A stretch of DNA of 44,987 nucleotides from an uncultured Bacteroidales bacterium (lineage in GTDB: Bacteria; Bacteroidota; Bacteroidia; Bacteroidales; P3). The notes below the pieces were generated by a model, which did no database searches, was not told the origin of the DNA, and saw only the letters and a list, made by a program, of their open reading frames with translations. The position numbers were made by a program, and so were the translations under genes. Positions 26,579 to 34,883 of this stretch are shown in pieces (within the stretch, counting starts at the first letter, position 1; every line of letters begins with the position of its first letter). The DNA lies in NCBI GenBank assembly GCA_900317125.1, contig ONFR01000018.1, positions 1 to 44,987 on the forward strand, written 5' to 3'.

Positions 26579-26605
26579 AAAGCCGATGCGGTGTGCATCG
26601 GCTTT
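26579..26605. terminator. Bidirectional terminator between ATPase gene and rpsT
   Basis: AAGCCGATGC and GCATCGGCTTT form a 10-bp stem with A and T tracts on both sides, serving the convergent genes. Confidence 0.8.
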
Positions 26606-26665
26606 ATATTTGTGAGAATTATTATTATCTTGCTATTGTGTGGCTTCCTTTCGGTCGCATCACTC

Positions 26666-26917
26666 TTACATAGCATTGACCTTTTTCTGGAGCTTCGACT
26701 TCAGGTTAGCGGCTTTGTTCTTGTGGATGACGGAACGCTTGGCGAGCTTGTCGATGATGGAAACCATCTTGGGCAGTCTCTCGGTAGCGACCTGCTTGTC
26801 CTCAAGGGCGCGGAAATCGCGCAGGGCGTTGCGCATGGTCTTGGCGTAATAACGATTCTCGACTCTTCTCTTTTCGTTGGAACGGATTCTTTTTTTTGCA
26901 GAGTTGTGATGTGCCAT
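26666..26917 (-). CDS. rpsT: 30S ribosomal protein S20
   Basis: An 83-residue basic protein with the family pattern MAHHNSAKKRIRSNEKRRVENRYYAKTMR near the N terminus and SVIHKNKAANLKSKLQKK at the C terminus. It binds 16S rRNA in the small subunit. The gene lies 24 bp downstream of tRNA-Glu on the same strand and may share its transcript. This is the complete copy; the 36-residue fragment at 25008-25118 is a duplicate of its 3' end. Confidence 0.97.
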   Translation of the reverse strand: MAHHNSAKKRIRSNEKRRVENRYYAKTMRNALRDFRALEDKQVATERLPKMVSIIDKLAKRSVIHKNKAANLKSKLQKKVNAM

Positions 26918-26941
26918 AATTCTTTTTTATACTTTTTTATC

Positions 26942-27019
26942 TGGTAGTCCGTGCGGGATTCGAACCCGCGATTTTAAGAATGAAAATCTTACGTCCTAGG
27001 CCAACTAGACGAACGGACC
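26942..27019 (-). tRNA. tRNA-Glu (UUC)
   Basis: The acceptor stem GGTCCGT/ACGGACT, D-arm, anticodon stem TAAGA/TCTTA with loop TTTTCAT (anticodon TTC), T-arm GGTTCGAATCC and encoded CCA are all present. Confidence 0.96.
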
Positions 27020-27042
27020 ACTTTGCTCTCTAAAAGCGGGTG

Positions 27043-27072
27043 CAAAATTACTAACTTTTTTTGGATTGGCAA
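27043..27072 (-). promoter_or_regulatory. Promoter of tRNA-Glu (and possibly rpsT)
   Basis: TTG (27072-27070), 19 nt, TAATTTTG (27050-27043) on the minus strand. Confidence 0.75.
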
Positions 27073-27110
27073 AATATTTTTTCACCAATTTCTGTGGACA
27101 ACCTCCCGAA

Positions 27111-27785
27111 TTATTCCGTATCTGCCTGGAATCTAAAGCCTAAACGCTTGCCAGTGGCCATCGATTTTTTGTCCATAACGTTCCTCATTTCACCCACCGA
27201 GACCATCTTCACTTCGTCGTATGGAGGTGTTAATAAATCAAAATTTGTGGTATACTCGATAGCCGACTCAACGATACTTTGGACAGACTCGTTGGAAATC
27301 AACGAAGTATTGAAATTATTATACAGCATGCCCAACTCGCGCTTGCCCTCAATAAAGTAGTGGTATTCATTGTTAACAAACACTCTTCCAATCATATAAC
27401 CGAGGTCTTGGTCGCGCTGGTAGATGAACGAGTCGGAAAGGAAGTTATAGATGCGTATCACCCCGCAATACGAGCGGCGGGGGTCCTCATGGATATACGG
27501 CGACTTCATCACCTGATGGTCGCGCGAGAACTCGAAGACATTGGTGTGCATGCAGAACACCAGCACATCGCCCCCGAAAATCACCTCGAACTCGAAATCG
27601 CCGTGGTCCTTGAACTCAAACAGGATGGTCCTGCCTTCGTTGCGGGCCTGCTCCTGGAAGAGTTTGATAAGGCGTTCGGCGGTGCTGCGGAACAATTCGA
27701 AAGCCTCCTTCGTATTGTTAAACACCTGCTGTTTCAGCGCAGTCTTGTCGAAAACAAGTTGTTTCAATGATTCTTTCAATTCCAT
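27111..27785 (-). CDS. Conserved hypothetical protein, Bacteroidales-type
   Basis: I do not recognise this 224-residue protein. It is soluble, with no signal peptide or membrane helix, and mixed alpha/beta. The N terminus is helical (MELKESLKQLVFDKTALKQ, then EAFELFRSTAERLIKLFQEQ). A beta-rich core follows (ILFEFKDHGDFEFEVIFGGD), then RRSYCGVIRIYNFLSD and a C-terminal helix (VESAIEYTTNFDLL). The start at 27785 is chosen over upstream ATGs because the -7 box at 27807-27814 lies only 22 bp upstream. It is divergent from the C69 dipeptidase gene. Function unknown. Confidence 0.8.
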   Translation of the reverse strand: MELKESLKQLVFDKTALKQQVFNNTKEAFELFRSTAERLIKLFQEQARNEGRTILFEFKDHGDFEFEVIFGGDVLVFCMHTNVFEFSRDHQVMKSPYIHEDPRRSYCGVIRIYNFLSDSFIYQRDQDLGYMIGRVFVNNEYHYFIEGKRELGMLYNNFNTSLISNESVQSIVESAIEYTTNFDLLTPPYDEVKMVSVGEMRNVMDKKSMATGKRLGFRFQADTE

Positions 27786-27806
27786 TCTTGACGTGTTTTG
27801 AGGATG

Positions 27807-27814
27807 CAAATATA
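27807..27814 (-). promoter_or_regulatory. -7 box for the hypothetical gene
   Basis: TATATTTG followed by CATCC on the minus strand; this fixes the downstream start codon. Confidence 0.65.
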
Positions 27815-27866
27815 CGACTTTTTCCCGATATGTAGCACCTCTTTTCTCTCTTTCAGGAAAAAAACG

Positions 27867-27874
27867 TATCTTTG
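27867..27874 (+). promoter_or_regulatory. -7 box for the C69 dipeptidase gene
   Basis: TATCTTTG followed by CATCG, about 60 bp before the ATG; part of a divergent promoter pair. Confidence 0.7.
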
Positions 27875-27933
27875 CATCGTGGCGCGCCTTTGGGCAAGCC
27901 ACCGAAAACATTGGATTACACATTAATGACATC

Positions 27934-29625
27934 ATGAATACAAAGAGACTCCTTTTCATTGTGGCACTCGTTGCCGCATGGGGATGGCAAGGCCATGCCT
28001 GCACCAATTTCCTGCTCACGCGAGCCAGCACCTCCGATGGCAGCACCATGATCACCTATGCCGCCGACAGCCACACCCGCTACGGCCAGCTGCGTTTCCA
28101 CCCCGGCGGCACCCACCAGCCCGGCGAGATGCTCAGCCTCTACAACTACGGTAGCCTGAAGCATCAAATCGACATCCCGCAGGCCGCCCGCACCTACCGC
28201 GTGGTGGGCTTCATCAACGAGCACCAGTTTGCCATGGGCGAGACCACCTGGGGCGGTATCGCACCCCTCAGCAAAGGCAACCTCGAGGGCATCGACTACG
28301 GCAACCTTATCTACCTAGCCCTGCAACGCGCCCGCAACTGCCGCGAAGCCATCCGCGTGATGGCCGACCTCGTGGCCACCTACGGCTATGCCGACGGCGG
28401 CGAGACCTTCTCGCTGGCCGACCCCGACGAGGTATGGCTCTTCGAAATCACCAGCAAAGGACACGAGGAGAAAGGCGCCGTGTGGGTGGCACGCCGTGTG
28501 CCGGAAGGCTATGTCAGCGCCCACGCCAACCAAGCCCGCATCACCCAGTTCCCGCAGGAACCCTCCCGCTGGCGCAAAGCACGCGGCAAAGGTCTCCACC
28601 CCGCCATCAGCAGCCTGCACCTCGACTATATCAACGAGCCCGAGGTGGAGTGCGTCTACAGCCACGACGTCGTCTCCTTTGCCCGCAAGAACGGCTGGTT
28701 CAGCGGCAAGGACGCCGACTTCAGCTATGCCGACACCTACAACCCCCTCACCTTCTCCGGCCTCCGCGCCTGCGAGGCCAGGGTGTACGCCTTCTTCAAC
28801 CGCATCGCCCAGGGCATGCAACGCTACGAAGCCTACGCCATGGGCGACCCCAAGGCCGAACGCCTCCCCTTGTGGATCAAGCCCGACCAAAAACTTTCCA
28901 CCCACGATGTGATGGAGCTGATGCGCGACCACTTTGAGGGCACACCCATGGACATGACCCAGGACGTGGGCGCAGGTCCCTTCCACTGCCCCTACCGCTG
29001 GCGTCCCATGGACTTTAAGGTCGATGGCAAAGAGTACATCCACGAGCGCGCCATCTCCACCCAGCAGACCGGCTTTAGCTTTGTGGCACAATGCCGCAAA
29101 GGCTTTGCCGACCATCTGGGCGGCATCATCTGGTTCGGTGTCGACGACACCTACAGCACCTGCTATTGCCCCATGTTCTGTGCCATCGACAGCATCCCCC
29201 TCTGCTTCCGCGAGGGCAACGGCTCCATGAGCCAATACTCTCCCACCTCCGCCTTCTGGCTCTTCAACCGCATCAGCAACTTCTGCTATCTCCGCTACGA
29301 CTCCATGATTGTGGACGTGCGCAACATGCAGAAGGAATGTGAGGATTACTTCATCAGCAGCGTGGAGAAGCTGAAATCCACCACCACCCCCGCCCAGCTC
29401 ACCGGCTTGAGCCACCACCTGGCCGAAATCATGATGGAAGCCTGGAACCGCCTCGACCAGCTGCTGCTGACCAAGTATATCGACGGCAACATCAAGTATG
29501 TGAAAGACGGCCAAATCGAGACCACCCCGACAGGTGTGGTGCGTTTCCCGCAACAGCCCCCCTACCCTGACTGGTTCTACCGCGCCATCGTCAACGACCA
29601 CGGCGAAGTGCTGAAGGTGAAATAG
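27934..29625 (+). CDS. Secreted C69-family dipeptidase
   Basis: This 563-residue protein begins with a hydrophobic signal (MNTKRLLFIVALVAAWGWQGHA) directly followed by Cys23 in CTNFLLTRASTSDGSTMITYAAD, the N-terminal nucleophile of C69/U34 dipeptidases. Cleavage before Cys23 would expose the catalytic residue. Other family features are GETTWGG near residue 105, DPDEVWLFEI, GYVSAHANQARI and CPYRWRPMDF. It hydrolyses dipeptides outside the cytoplasm, probably in the periplasm. It is monocistronic with its own promoter. The high GC and strong codon bias explain the long open frames on the other strand. Confidence 0.92.
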   Translation: MNTKRLLFIVALVAAWGWQGHACTNFLLTRASTSDGSTMITYAADSHTRYGQLRFHPGGTHQPGEMLSLYNYGSLKHQIDIPQAARTYRVVGFINEHQFAMGETTWGGIAPLSKGNLEGIDYGNLIYLALQRARNCREAIRVMADLVATYGYADGGETFSLADPDEVWLFEITSKGHEEKGAVWVARRVPEGYVSAHANQARITQFPQEPSRWRKARGKGLHPAISSLHLDYINEPEVECVYSHDVVSFARKNGWFSGKDADFSYADTYNPLTFSGLRACEARVYAFFNRIAQGMQRYEAYAMGDPKAERLPLWIKPDQKLSTHDVMELMRDHFEGTPMDMTQDVGAGPFHCPYRWRPMDFKVDGKEYIHERAISTQQTGFSFVAQCRKGFADHLGGIIWFGVDDTYSTCYCPMFCAIDSIPLCFREGNGSMSQYSPTSAFWLFNRISNFCYLRYDSMIVDVRNMQKECEDYFISSVEKLKSTTTPAQLTGLSHHLAEIMMEAWNRLDQLLLTKYIDGNIKYVKDGQIETTPTGVVRFPQQPPYPDWFYRAIVNDHGEVLKVK

Positions 29626-29677
29626 CTGCCAACCCTTTCGCCTATTACAGAGCCGTAAAAAAGACGGGTGCAGGGAA

Positions 29678-30396
29678 TCAGAAACGGTAGCTCATGCCGG
29701 CGCCGAGACTGAGGAGTCCGCGACTGATATGGTAGCCTTCGGGCCGCCACGGCACCAGATAGCAGAGTCCAGTCTTGACGTTGAACTTGAAATGCTCCCA
29801 GCCGAAACGCAGTTCAACTGTGGGTTCCAGCAGTATATTGTCGGCAAGTGTAGTAGCATAATCTGTTATCCATTCACCGTTCACTTCATAAGGAACACCC
29901 TTGCCCACCTTTATCTCGCCCATCAGACACCTGTCTTGAGGCTGAAGGCGAGGTCGAGATGGCCCTTGCGGGTCATTTCGAGCCACCCGGCATCGCCCTG
30001 CACAAAGACTGACCGGAACGTTCCTCTGGGGATTGTCCACGGCTCCATGCCCCCAATATTAGACTGACGACCCATGCCCGTGCCCGCGCCGACATAGATT
30101 TCCCACACAAAGTTGTTCTCCTGCGGGAAGTATAAACCGGCCATGGCCTGCGAATAAGCGCGGAAGGGGTCGATAGCGGCCTGCACAGCCAGATGGTTTG
30201 TGATGCCCCACGCCACCGAGGCACGCATGTCGAGGGGGACAGGCCATCTGGTCGTTGGCAGTAAGGCACCCTCCAGCTGCACCTCGCCGCGCTCGTGAAT
30301 GAGGGGGATGTGTACCGTCATTGGGTTGTATACACCACAACCTGTCATCAATACTGCAATAATGGCACAAAGGATGAATAACCTGGTCGTTTTCAT
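29678..30396 (-). pseudogene. Outer-membrane lipoprotein/beta-barrel gene with single-base frameshift
   Basis: Frame one (30396 to 29923) has a lipoprotein signal (MKTTRLFILCAIIAVLMTGC) and beta-strand repeats (VQLEGALLPTTRWPVPLDMRASVAW, AGLYFPQENNFVWEIYVGAGTG). It ends in a stop right after LAFSLKTGV. The reading then continues without similarity loss in another frame (GEIKVGKGVPYEVNGEW to SLGAGMSYRF) until 29678, ending in the barrel-type terminal Phe. The total span is 719 nt, one short of 240 codons, so one base is missing near 29925. It follows the 193-residue membrane gene by 12 bp and closes the sigma-factor operon. It is either a true pseudogene or an assembly error. Confidence 0.8.
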
Positions 30397-30408
30397 GGCG
30401 GAGGATTT

Positions 30409-30990
30409 TTATTGGTTGTTTTTAATGTTTTCGATGGCGGCGTCCAACTTGCGGAAGGAGCGCACAATGCCCCAGGCATTGAGCGAGAGCAGCACGACGC
30501 AGAGGACAATCCACAGGTAGAGAACCCACTTGTAGCTGAAGAAGTCGAAGCCCAGCGGGGGACCGAAGAGGGGGCCGAGACAGACGGTGAGGGGCAGCTT
30601 GATGTAGAGGGTGTAGTGGTGGTTGAAACGCTGCAGGAGGGTCATGCGGTCGGCATAGGCGATGACTTCGGCCACGGGGCGCGTGGGGTCGAGGTGACGG
30701 ATGGCGATGTACATCTGCACAGCTATCATCACCCGCATCAAGGCTATGCAAAGCACAACGAGATAGCACACCAGATAGGGCAGCGGACGAAGGTAGAGGG
30801 GTGCCAGCACCGCTACGACTGCAAGGATGACGATGCTGCCGGGCAAGCCCCAGTTGAGCCGCCAGCGCAGATGGTCGTAAGCGGAGTGGGCTTTATTGTG
30901 CGTGGTGAGACGCTGCACGTCGATTTCGCGCTGCCGCTGCGGAGGTTGGTTGAGGCGGCTGTCGCGCAGTTGGTCCAGTATATCTTCCAT
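30409..30990 (-). CDS. Four-helix membrane protein in ECF-sigma operon, possible anti-sigma partner
   Basis: A 193-residue protein with a charged N-terminal segment of about 50 residues (MEDILDQLRDSRLNQPPQRQREIDVQRLTTHNKAHS). Two helices follow (about 50-70 and 72-95), then a loop and two more helices (about 125-145 and 155-175). It begins 5 nt after the ECF sigma gene, the usual position of an anti-sigma factor, and its cytoplasmic N-terminal part could hold the sigma factor. It lacks a recognisable FecR or zinc anti-sigma motif, so this role is inference. Confidence 0.7.
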   Translation of the reverse strand: MEDILDQLRDSRLNQPPQRQREIDVQRLTTHNKAHSAYDHLRWRLNWGLPGSIVILAVVAVLAPLYLRPLPYLVCYLVVLCIALMRVMIAVQMYIAIRHLDPTRPVAEVIAYADRMTLLQRFNHHYTLYIKLPLTVCLGPLFGPPLGFDFFSYKWVLYLWIVLCVVLLSLNAWGIVRSFRKLDAAIENIKNNQ

Positions 30991-30995
30991 AACGC

Positions 30996-31472
30996 TTATC
31001 GTTTAAGTTTGACAAGTTTTTGTTTCACACGGTGGATGCGGACACCCACATTGCTTTTCGATATGCCGAGAACGGAGGCCATCTCCTCCTCGGTTGCGCC
31101 GTCGATGTAGAGGAACACCAACGCTTGGTCGTCTTTGGGCAGGAGGTCGATGAGCCGGTAGAGTTCACCATACATAGGGTTGGAGGGTTCGTCGGCAACG
31201 GTGTCTTCCATGAGGGGCGTTATCGGGGTGGTCTTCACCCTTTTCTTCTCCTGCCGCCAGAGCGAGATGGCGGTATTCAACCCCACACGGTAGAGCCAGT
31301 TTTTGGGTGAGCACTGCCCATTGTAGCGGTCGCGGGTGCGCCACAGATTGTATAGTATCTCCTGGTAGATGTCCTTCTCTACTTCGGCGTCGCCGAGAGC
31401 AAAGGTGACGCTGATGCTGTGCAGAAGGCGCTCGTGTTGCGAGAGCTGGGCTATGAACTCGTCGTCGGTCAT
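30996..31472 (-). CDS. ECF-type RNA polymerase sigma factor
   Basis: A 158-residue sigma factor. Region 2 includes DIYQEILYNLWRTRDRYNG and NWLYRVGLNTAISLWR (about 33-75), and region 4 has LIDLLPKDDQALVFLYIDGATEEEMASVLGISKSNVGVRIHRVKQKL (about 105-152), with the helix-turn-helix that reads the -35 element. It overlaps the upstream lipoprotein gene by 4 bp (ATGA) and is followed by a membrane protein gene after 5 nt, giving a coupled operon. It probably controls an envelope response, including this operon; the signal is unknown. Confidence 0.92.
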   Translation of the reverse strand: MTDDEFIAQLSQHERLLHSISVTFALGDAEVEKDIYQEILYNLWRTRDRYNGQCSPKNWLYRVGLNTAISLWRQEKKRVKTTPITPLMEDTVADEPSNPMYGELYRLIDLLPKDDQALVFLYIDGATEEEMASVLGISKSNVGVRIHRVKQKLVKLKR

Positions 31473-31969
31473 GGACGCAGGCTGCTCATGTTATACAGGC
31501 TGTCGGTGACTACGAGGGTAAGCTTTCCGTAACCCATGTAGCCTTTGAAAGGTCCCGAGGGGTTGGGTCGCCCCTCGTAGCGGTAGAGCGAGGCAGGGGC
31601 ATTGGCATCATTAATACGGTACAGCGCATCGGCTCCGACGCTGTCGCGGTAGAATTTGAGGATACGACCGTCGTCGAAACGGATTTGCACACTGTCGCCA
31701 TAGAAACGGTCGGGGATAAGATAGGCGAATTCTCCAAGGTCGGCTGTGCCAATACCCCCGCTGACATCTACAACACTGTCGGTATGCGCCGGAGCCGAAA
31801 GGGGATGGAGCATAGCATAGTGGCTGCGGACGGTGTCGACAGGCTGAAGCGACTGGATGGTGAGAGCATGGTCGGTACGGTTGTCGATGGCAAACTCCGA
31901 AGTGTGGGCGGGGTCGCAGGCTGTCAGCAGCAGGGCGGCAAACAGGAGGATGAGCGGGGCCTTTTTCAT
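31469..31969 (-). CDS. Lipoprotein of unknown function, first gene of the sigma operon
   Basis: A 166-residue protein with lipoprotein signal MKKAPLILLFAALLLTAC (Cys18) and a beta-rich mature part (FAIDNRTDHALTIQSL, SVQIRFDDGRILKFYRD, GYMGYGKLTLVVTDSLY). I do not recognise the family. Its stop overlaps the sigma start, so translation is coupled and it may act as a sensor or target of the sigma pathway. No TAnnTTTG box precedes it, consistent with an alternative-sigma promoter. Confidence 0.8.
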   Translation of the reverse strand: MKKAPLILLFAALLLTACDPAHTSEFAIDNRTDHALTIQSLQPVDTVRSHYAMLHPLSAPAHTDSVVDVSGGIGTADLGEFAYLIPDRFYGDSVQIRFDDGRILKFYRDSVGADALYRINDANAPASLYRYEGRPNPSGPFKGYMGYGKLTLVVTDSLYNMSSLRP

Positions 31970-32060
31970 TGTGGTGTGTTGTTTGCTTATATAGACGCAA
32001 AAAAGCGGGATTTCTTACACACGATGTGAAAAAAATCCTGCTTCATGGGAATATTGTTGC

Positions 32061-33128
32061 CTACAGGCGTTCTATCCAGTGCTTGATGTTCTGCTCGTCG
32101 TCGAGGCGGCACACCAGCAGGCTGTGGTCGCGCAAGGCCACAAGGCAGTGGTCCATACCCTGCACGACGGCCTCATAGCCGGGCTCGATGTTGACGACGC
32201 TGTTGCGGGTCTGCTCCAGCACAGCATGGCCGCTGACGGCATTTTCTGCTGTATCGTGGGCGGCGTGCTCGTAGAGCGAGCCCCAGGTGCCGATGTCGCT
32301 CCAGCCGAAGTCAGCAGGGATGGTGAAGCGGTTGGGAGAACGCTCCATCACGCCGTAGTCGATGCTGATGTTTTCGCACTGCGGGAACATCTCGTTGATG
32401 AAGGCCTGTTCCTTCTCGGTGCCGAAGAGGTCACGGCCGCCGTCGAAGAGCTGCTCCATGTCGGGCAGGTACTCGTGGTAGGCGTTGCGGATACCCTGCA
32501 GCGACCAGACGAAGATACCGGCGTTCCACAGGTAGCGGCCCGAGGCGAGGTATTGCTTGGCGGTCTCCAGATTGGGCTTTTCCTTGAAGTTGACCATGGG
32601 CTTCACCTCCTCGGCCGAGGAGGCGTCGCGGTCGGCGTTCCATTCGATGTAGCCATAGCCCGTCTCAGGGCGCGAGGGCTTGATGCCGATGGTGAGGAGG
32701 GCGTCGCGGTGGGCGGGGTTTTCGACAAAGTCCATGCCCACACGGATGATGCGCTGAAACTCCACCTCGTTGGTGACAAGGTGGTCGGCGGGTGTCACCA
32801 CAATCGAGGCTTCGGAGTTGCGCGAGAGGATACGGTAGTTGGCGTAGGCAATGCAGGGCGCGGTGTTGCGGCGCATGGGCTCGCACAGCACCTGGTCAGG
32901 CTTCAACTCGGGCAGATGCTCCAGCACCATGCTCTTGTAGGCGGCATTGGTCACCACCAGGAAGTTCTCGGCAGGGACAACGGGCAGAAACCGCTCGAAG
33001 GTGGCGCGGATGAAACTCTTGCCTGTCCCCAGGATGTCGAGGAACTGCTTGGGGTAGTTGTTCTTGCTCAGGGGCCAGAAGCGGCTGCCTATGCCGCCGG
33101 CCATGATTACACAGTAACGGTTGCTCAT
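32061..33128 (-). CDS. manC: Mannose-1-phosphate guanylyltransferase
   Basis: A 355-residue enzyme that makes GDP-mannose from mannose-1-phosphate and GTP for surface polysaccharide or GDP-fucose synthesis. The N-terminal nucleotide-binding signature is VIMAGGIGSRFWPLSKNNYPKQF (residues 7-30). Further family motifs are EPMRRNTAPCIAYA (about 85), VVTPADHLV, ETGYGYIEW, NFKEKP, WNAGIFVW and SIDYGVMER. The C-terminal isomerase domain of bifunctional ManC/AlgA is absent, so this is the short, monofunctional form. It lies 39 bp after trpS on the same strand. Confidence 0.93.
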   Translation of the reverse strand: MSNRYCVIMAGGIGSRFWPLSKNNYPKQFLDILGTGKSFIRATFERFLPVVPAENFLVVTNAAYKSMVLEHLPELKPDQVLCEPMRRNTAPCIAYANYRILSRNSEASIVVTPADHLVTNEVEFQRIIRVGMDFVENPAHRDALLTIGIKPSRPETGYGYIEWNADRDASSAEEVKPMVNFKEKPNLETAKQYLASGRYLWNAGIFVWSLQGIRNAYHEYLPDMEQLFDGGRDLFGTEKEQAFINEMFPQCENISIDYGVMERSPNRFTIPADFGWSDIGTWGSLYEHAAHDTAENAVSGHAVLEQTRNSVVNIEPGYEAVVQGMDHCLVALRDHSLLVCRLDDEQNIKHWIERL

Positions 33129-33167
33129 AGCGATAGATTTTATAGAGATGATAGATATGATAGGGGG

Positions 33168-34184
33168 TTAGTCTCTGTAGCCGATCACGTGGCGCACTTC
33201 GTGGATGGTGCGGTCGGCGCTGGCACGGGCTTTCTCTTTGCCGCGGTCGATGATGCGGCGCAGGCCCTCCTCGTCGGAACCCACCTCGAGGATACGCTGA
33301 CGCAGGGGCTCGACAAAGGCCACCATATCCTCGGCCAGCTGTTTCTTGAGGTCGCCGTAACGAATCTGGCAGCGGTTGTAGAGGTCGTCGAAGTATTCAA
33401 CAGTCTCCGGCTTGGAGACAGCCTTCAGCAGCGAGAAGAGGTTTTCAATCTCCTCGGGTTTCTTCTGGTTCATCTCGGTGGGACCGCTGTCGCTCTTGGC
33501 TTTCATGATTTTCTTGCGGATGACGGAGGGTTCGTCGGTGAGGAAGATGGTGCTGGCCTCGCCTTCGCTCTTCCCCATCTTGCCGCTGCCATTGAGTGCG
33601 GGGATCTTGACGAGGTTGCCGCTCGACCCTACAGCCTGCGGCAAGGGGAAGACCTCGCTGCCATACATGCTGTTGAAACGCTGGGCATAGGTGCGTGTCA
33701 TCTCGAGGTGCTGCTCCTGGTCCTTGCCTACTGGGACGCGGGTGGCTTTGTGGATGAGGATGTCGGCGGCCATAAGGGTGGGATAGGTCAGCAGGCCAGC
33801 GTTGACGTTGTTGGGATTCTGGCGCACCTTGTCCTTGAAGGAGGTGACGCGCTCCAGCTCGCCAAGGTAGGCGTTCATATTGAAGAAGAGGTAGAGCTCC
33901 ACGGTCTGGGGGAGGTCGCTCTGGAAATAGATGGTGGAACGCTCAGGGTCGAGACCGGCGGCAAGGTACTGCACCAGAATCTGGCGGGCGTTCTGATATA
34001 GGTTGTCGGGGGTGGGATGGGTGGTGAGGGAGTGGTAGTCAGCCACAAAAAAGAAACAATCGTACTCATCCTGCATCTTCACGAAGTTACGAAGGGCACC
34101 GAAATAGTTGCCCAGGTGCAGGTTGCCGGTGGGGCGGATGCCACTGCACACAATCTCACGCTTGTTAGTATCAGTCATAGACAT
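33168..34184 (-). CDS. trpS: Tryptophanyl-tRNA synthetase
   Basis: A class I synthetase of about 338 residues. The HIGH-like motif is GNLHLGNYFGALRNFV (about 18-33) and the KMSKS-like motif is GSGKMGKSEGEAS (about 195-207). DYHSLTT and LMAADILIHKATRVPVGKDQEQHLE are also family-specific. It charges tRNA-Trp. The start is ambiguous between ATG 34184 (MSMTDTNK) and ATG 34178 (MTDTNK). A longer open frame to 34391 crosses the repeat at 34293-34347 and is rejected. Confidence 0.95.
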   Translation of the reverse strand: MSMTDTNKREIVCSGIRPTGNLHLGNYFGALRNFVKMQDEYDCFFFVADYHSLTTHPTPDNLYQNARQILVQYLAAGLDPERSTIYFQSDLPQTVELYLFFNMNAYLGELERVTSFKDKVRQNPNNVNAGLLTYPTLMAADILIHKATRVPVGKDQEQHLEMTRTYAQRFNSMYGSEVFPLPQAVGSSGNLVKIPALNGSGKMGKSEGEASTIFLTDEPSVIRKKIMKAKSDSGPTEMNQKKPEEIENLFSLLKAVSKPETVEYFDDLYNRCQIRYGDLKKQLAEDMVAFVEPLRQRILEVGSDEEGLRRIIDRGKEKARASADRTIHEVRHVIGYRD

Positions 34185-34292
34185 AGAGTGATAAATGAAT
34201 AATAAAAACCTTAGCGGCGTAGCGCCACAAAATGCAAAGATACGAAAAAAAGTCGACGCAACAAGAAAAAAACGATTCCCCAAGGGGGATAA

Positions 34293-34347
34293 ACCCAAAT
34301 CGGTCATAAGGCCGACTTCTGTCATAAACCCTAATGACCGATTTGGG
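34293..34347. repeat. Inverted pair of the dispersed ACCCAAATCGGTCATTAG repeat
   Basis: ACCCAAATCGGTCAT (34293-34307) faces CTAATGACCGATTTGGG (34331-34347), separated by 23 bp, between trpS and the small lipoprotein gene. Confidence 0.8.
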
Positions 34348-34350
34348 ACA

Positions 34351-34387
34351 AAAAGAAAGGAACCATCCTTTGCAGGACGGTTCCTTT
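34351..34387 (-). terminator. Terminator of the small lipoprotein gene
   Basis: AAAGGAACC (34356-34364) pairs with GGTTCCTTT (34379-34387), with an inner TCC/GGA. One position is a G-U pair only in the minus transcript, which also has the T-rich tail TTTCTTTTTG. Confidence 0.8.
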
Positions 34388-34412
34388 TCATTTTTCGGTT
34401 GTTTGGTACTGA

Positions 34413-34604
34413 TTATTCAGCAACCTCGGTAGCCATCTCGGCGCCCTCTTCAACAACGGCCTCAACAGCGCTATCAACGATAGGCTCTTCAACCATCTCT
34501 TCAACAGCGGGAGTGTCGATAGTCTCGGTCTCAGCGGGGGTGTTGTTGCAAGCTGCAAAGGCAAACATGCCGGCGACAGCCATAAGGAACATTACTTTTT
34601 TCAT
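34413..34604 (-). CDS. Small acidic lipoprotein
   Basis: A 63-residue protein: lipoprotein signal MKKVMFLMAVAGMFAFAAC (Cys19), then a low-complexity, Glu/Val/Thr/Ala-rich acidic tail (ETETIDTPAVEEMVEE, then EAVVEEGAEMATEVAE). Many Bacteroidales have such small abundant lipoproteins of unknown role. The start is set by the signal peptide and by the promoter at 34700-34707. It is monocistronic with a strong terminator. Confidence 0.8.
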   Translation of the reverse strand: MKKVMFLMAVAGMFAFAACNNTPAETETIDTPAVEEMVEEPIVDSAVEAVVEEGAEMATEVAE

Positions 34605-34699
34605 CTCTTTGAAATTTTTAAAGTTATCTTTACTATTGTTTAAAATTGTTTTCTTTTTTGTTGATTGTTCGACTAACTTTGTTCGTCTCAAATCGGATG

Positions 34700-34707
34700 C
34701 AAAAGTA
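34700..34707 (-). promoter_or_regulatory. -7 box of the small lipoprotein gene
   Basis: TACTTTTG followed by CATCC on the minus strand; the leader would be about 90 nt. Confidence 0.65.
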
Positions 34708-34883
34708 CTACTATTTCCACGACTAAAAAGAAAAAAAATGTCAAAAAATCTTAACGCCCTCCCAAAATGTTAAAATTCAAAATGTTAAAAAATGGGATTT
34801 GTAAGATTCTTTTGACTTTTTTTCTTGAAATTCAGCCTTTTTAGTCGGCAAAAAATCAAAATTTGACCCCTTTTGAGGTACTT

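Noticed and set aside
27786..28055. Longer start for the hypothetical gene at 27111-27785
   Set aside because: The extension overlaps the dipeptidase gene and its promoter, and a -7 box lies just upstream of the shorter start.
28315..29601. 428-codon minus-strand frame opposite the C69 dipeptidase
   Set aside because: The plus-strand gene has signal peptide, catalytic Cys and family motifs; the antisense frame is a GC-bias shadow.
32079..34001. 640-codon plus-strand frame opposite manC and trpS
   Set aside because: Spans two well-identified minus-strand genes and has no recognisable motif or promoter.
33168..34391. 407-residue extended trpS start
   Set aside because: The extra N-terminal part crosses a dispersed intergenic repeat pair and is outside the family; ATG 34184 or 34178 gives the normal N terminus.
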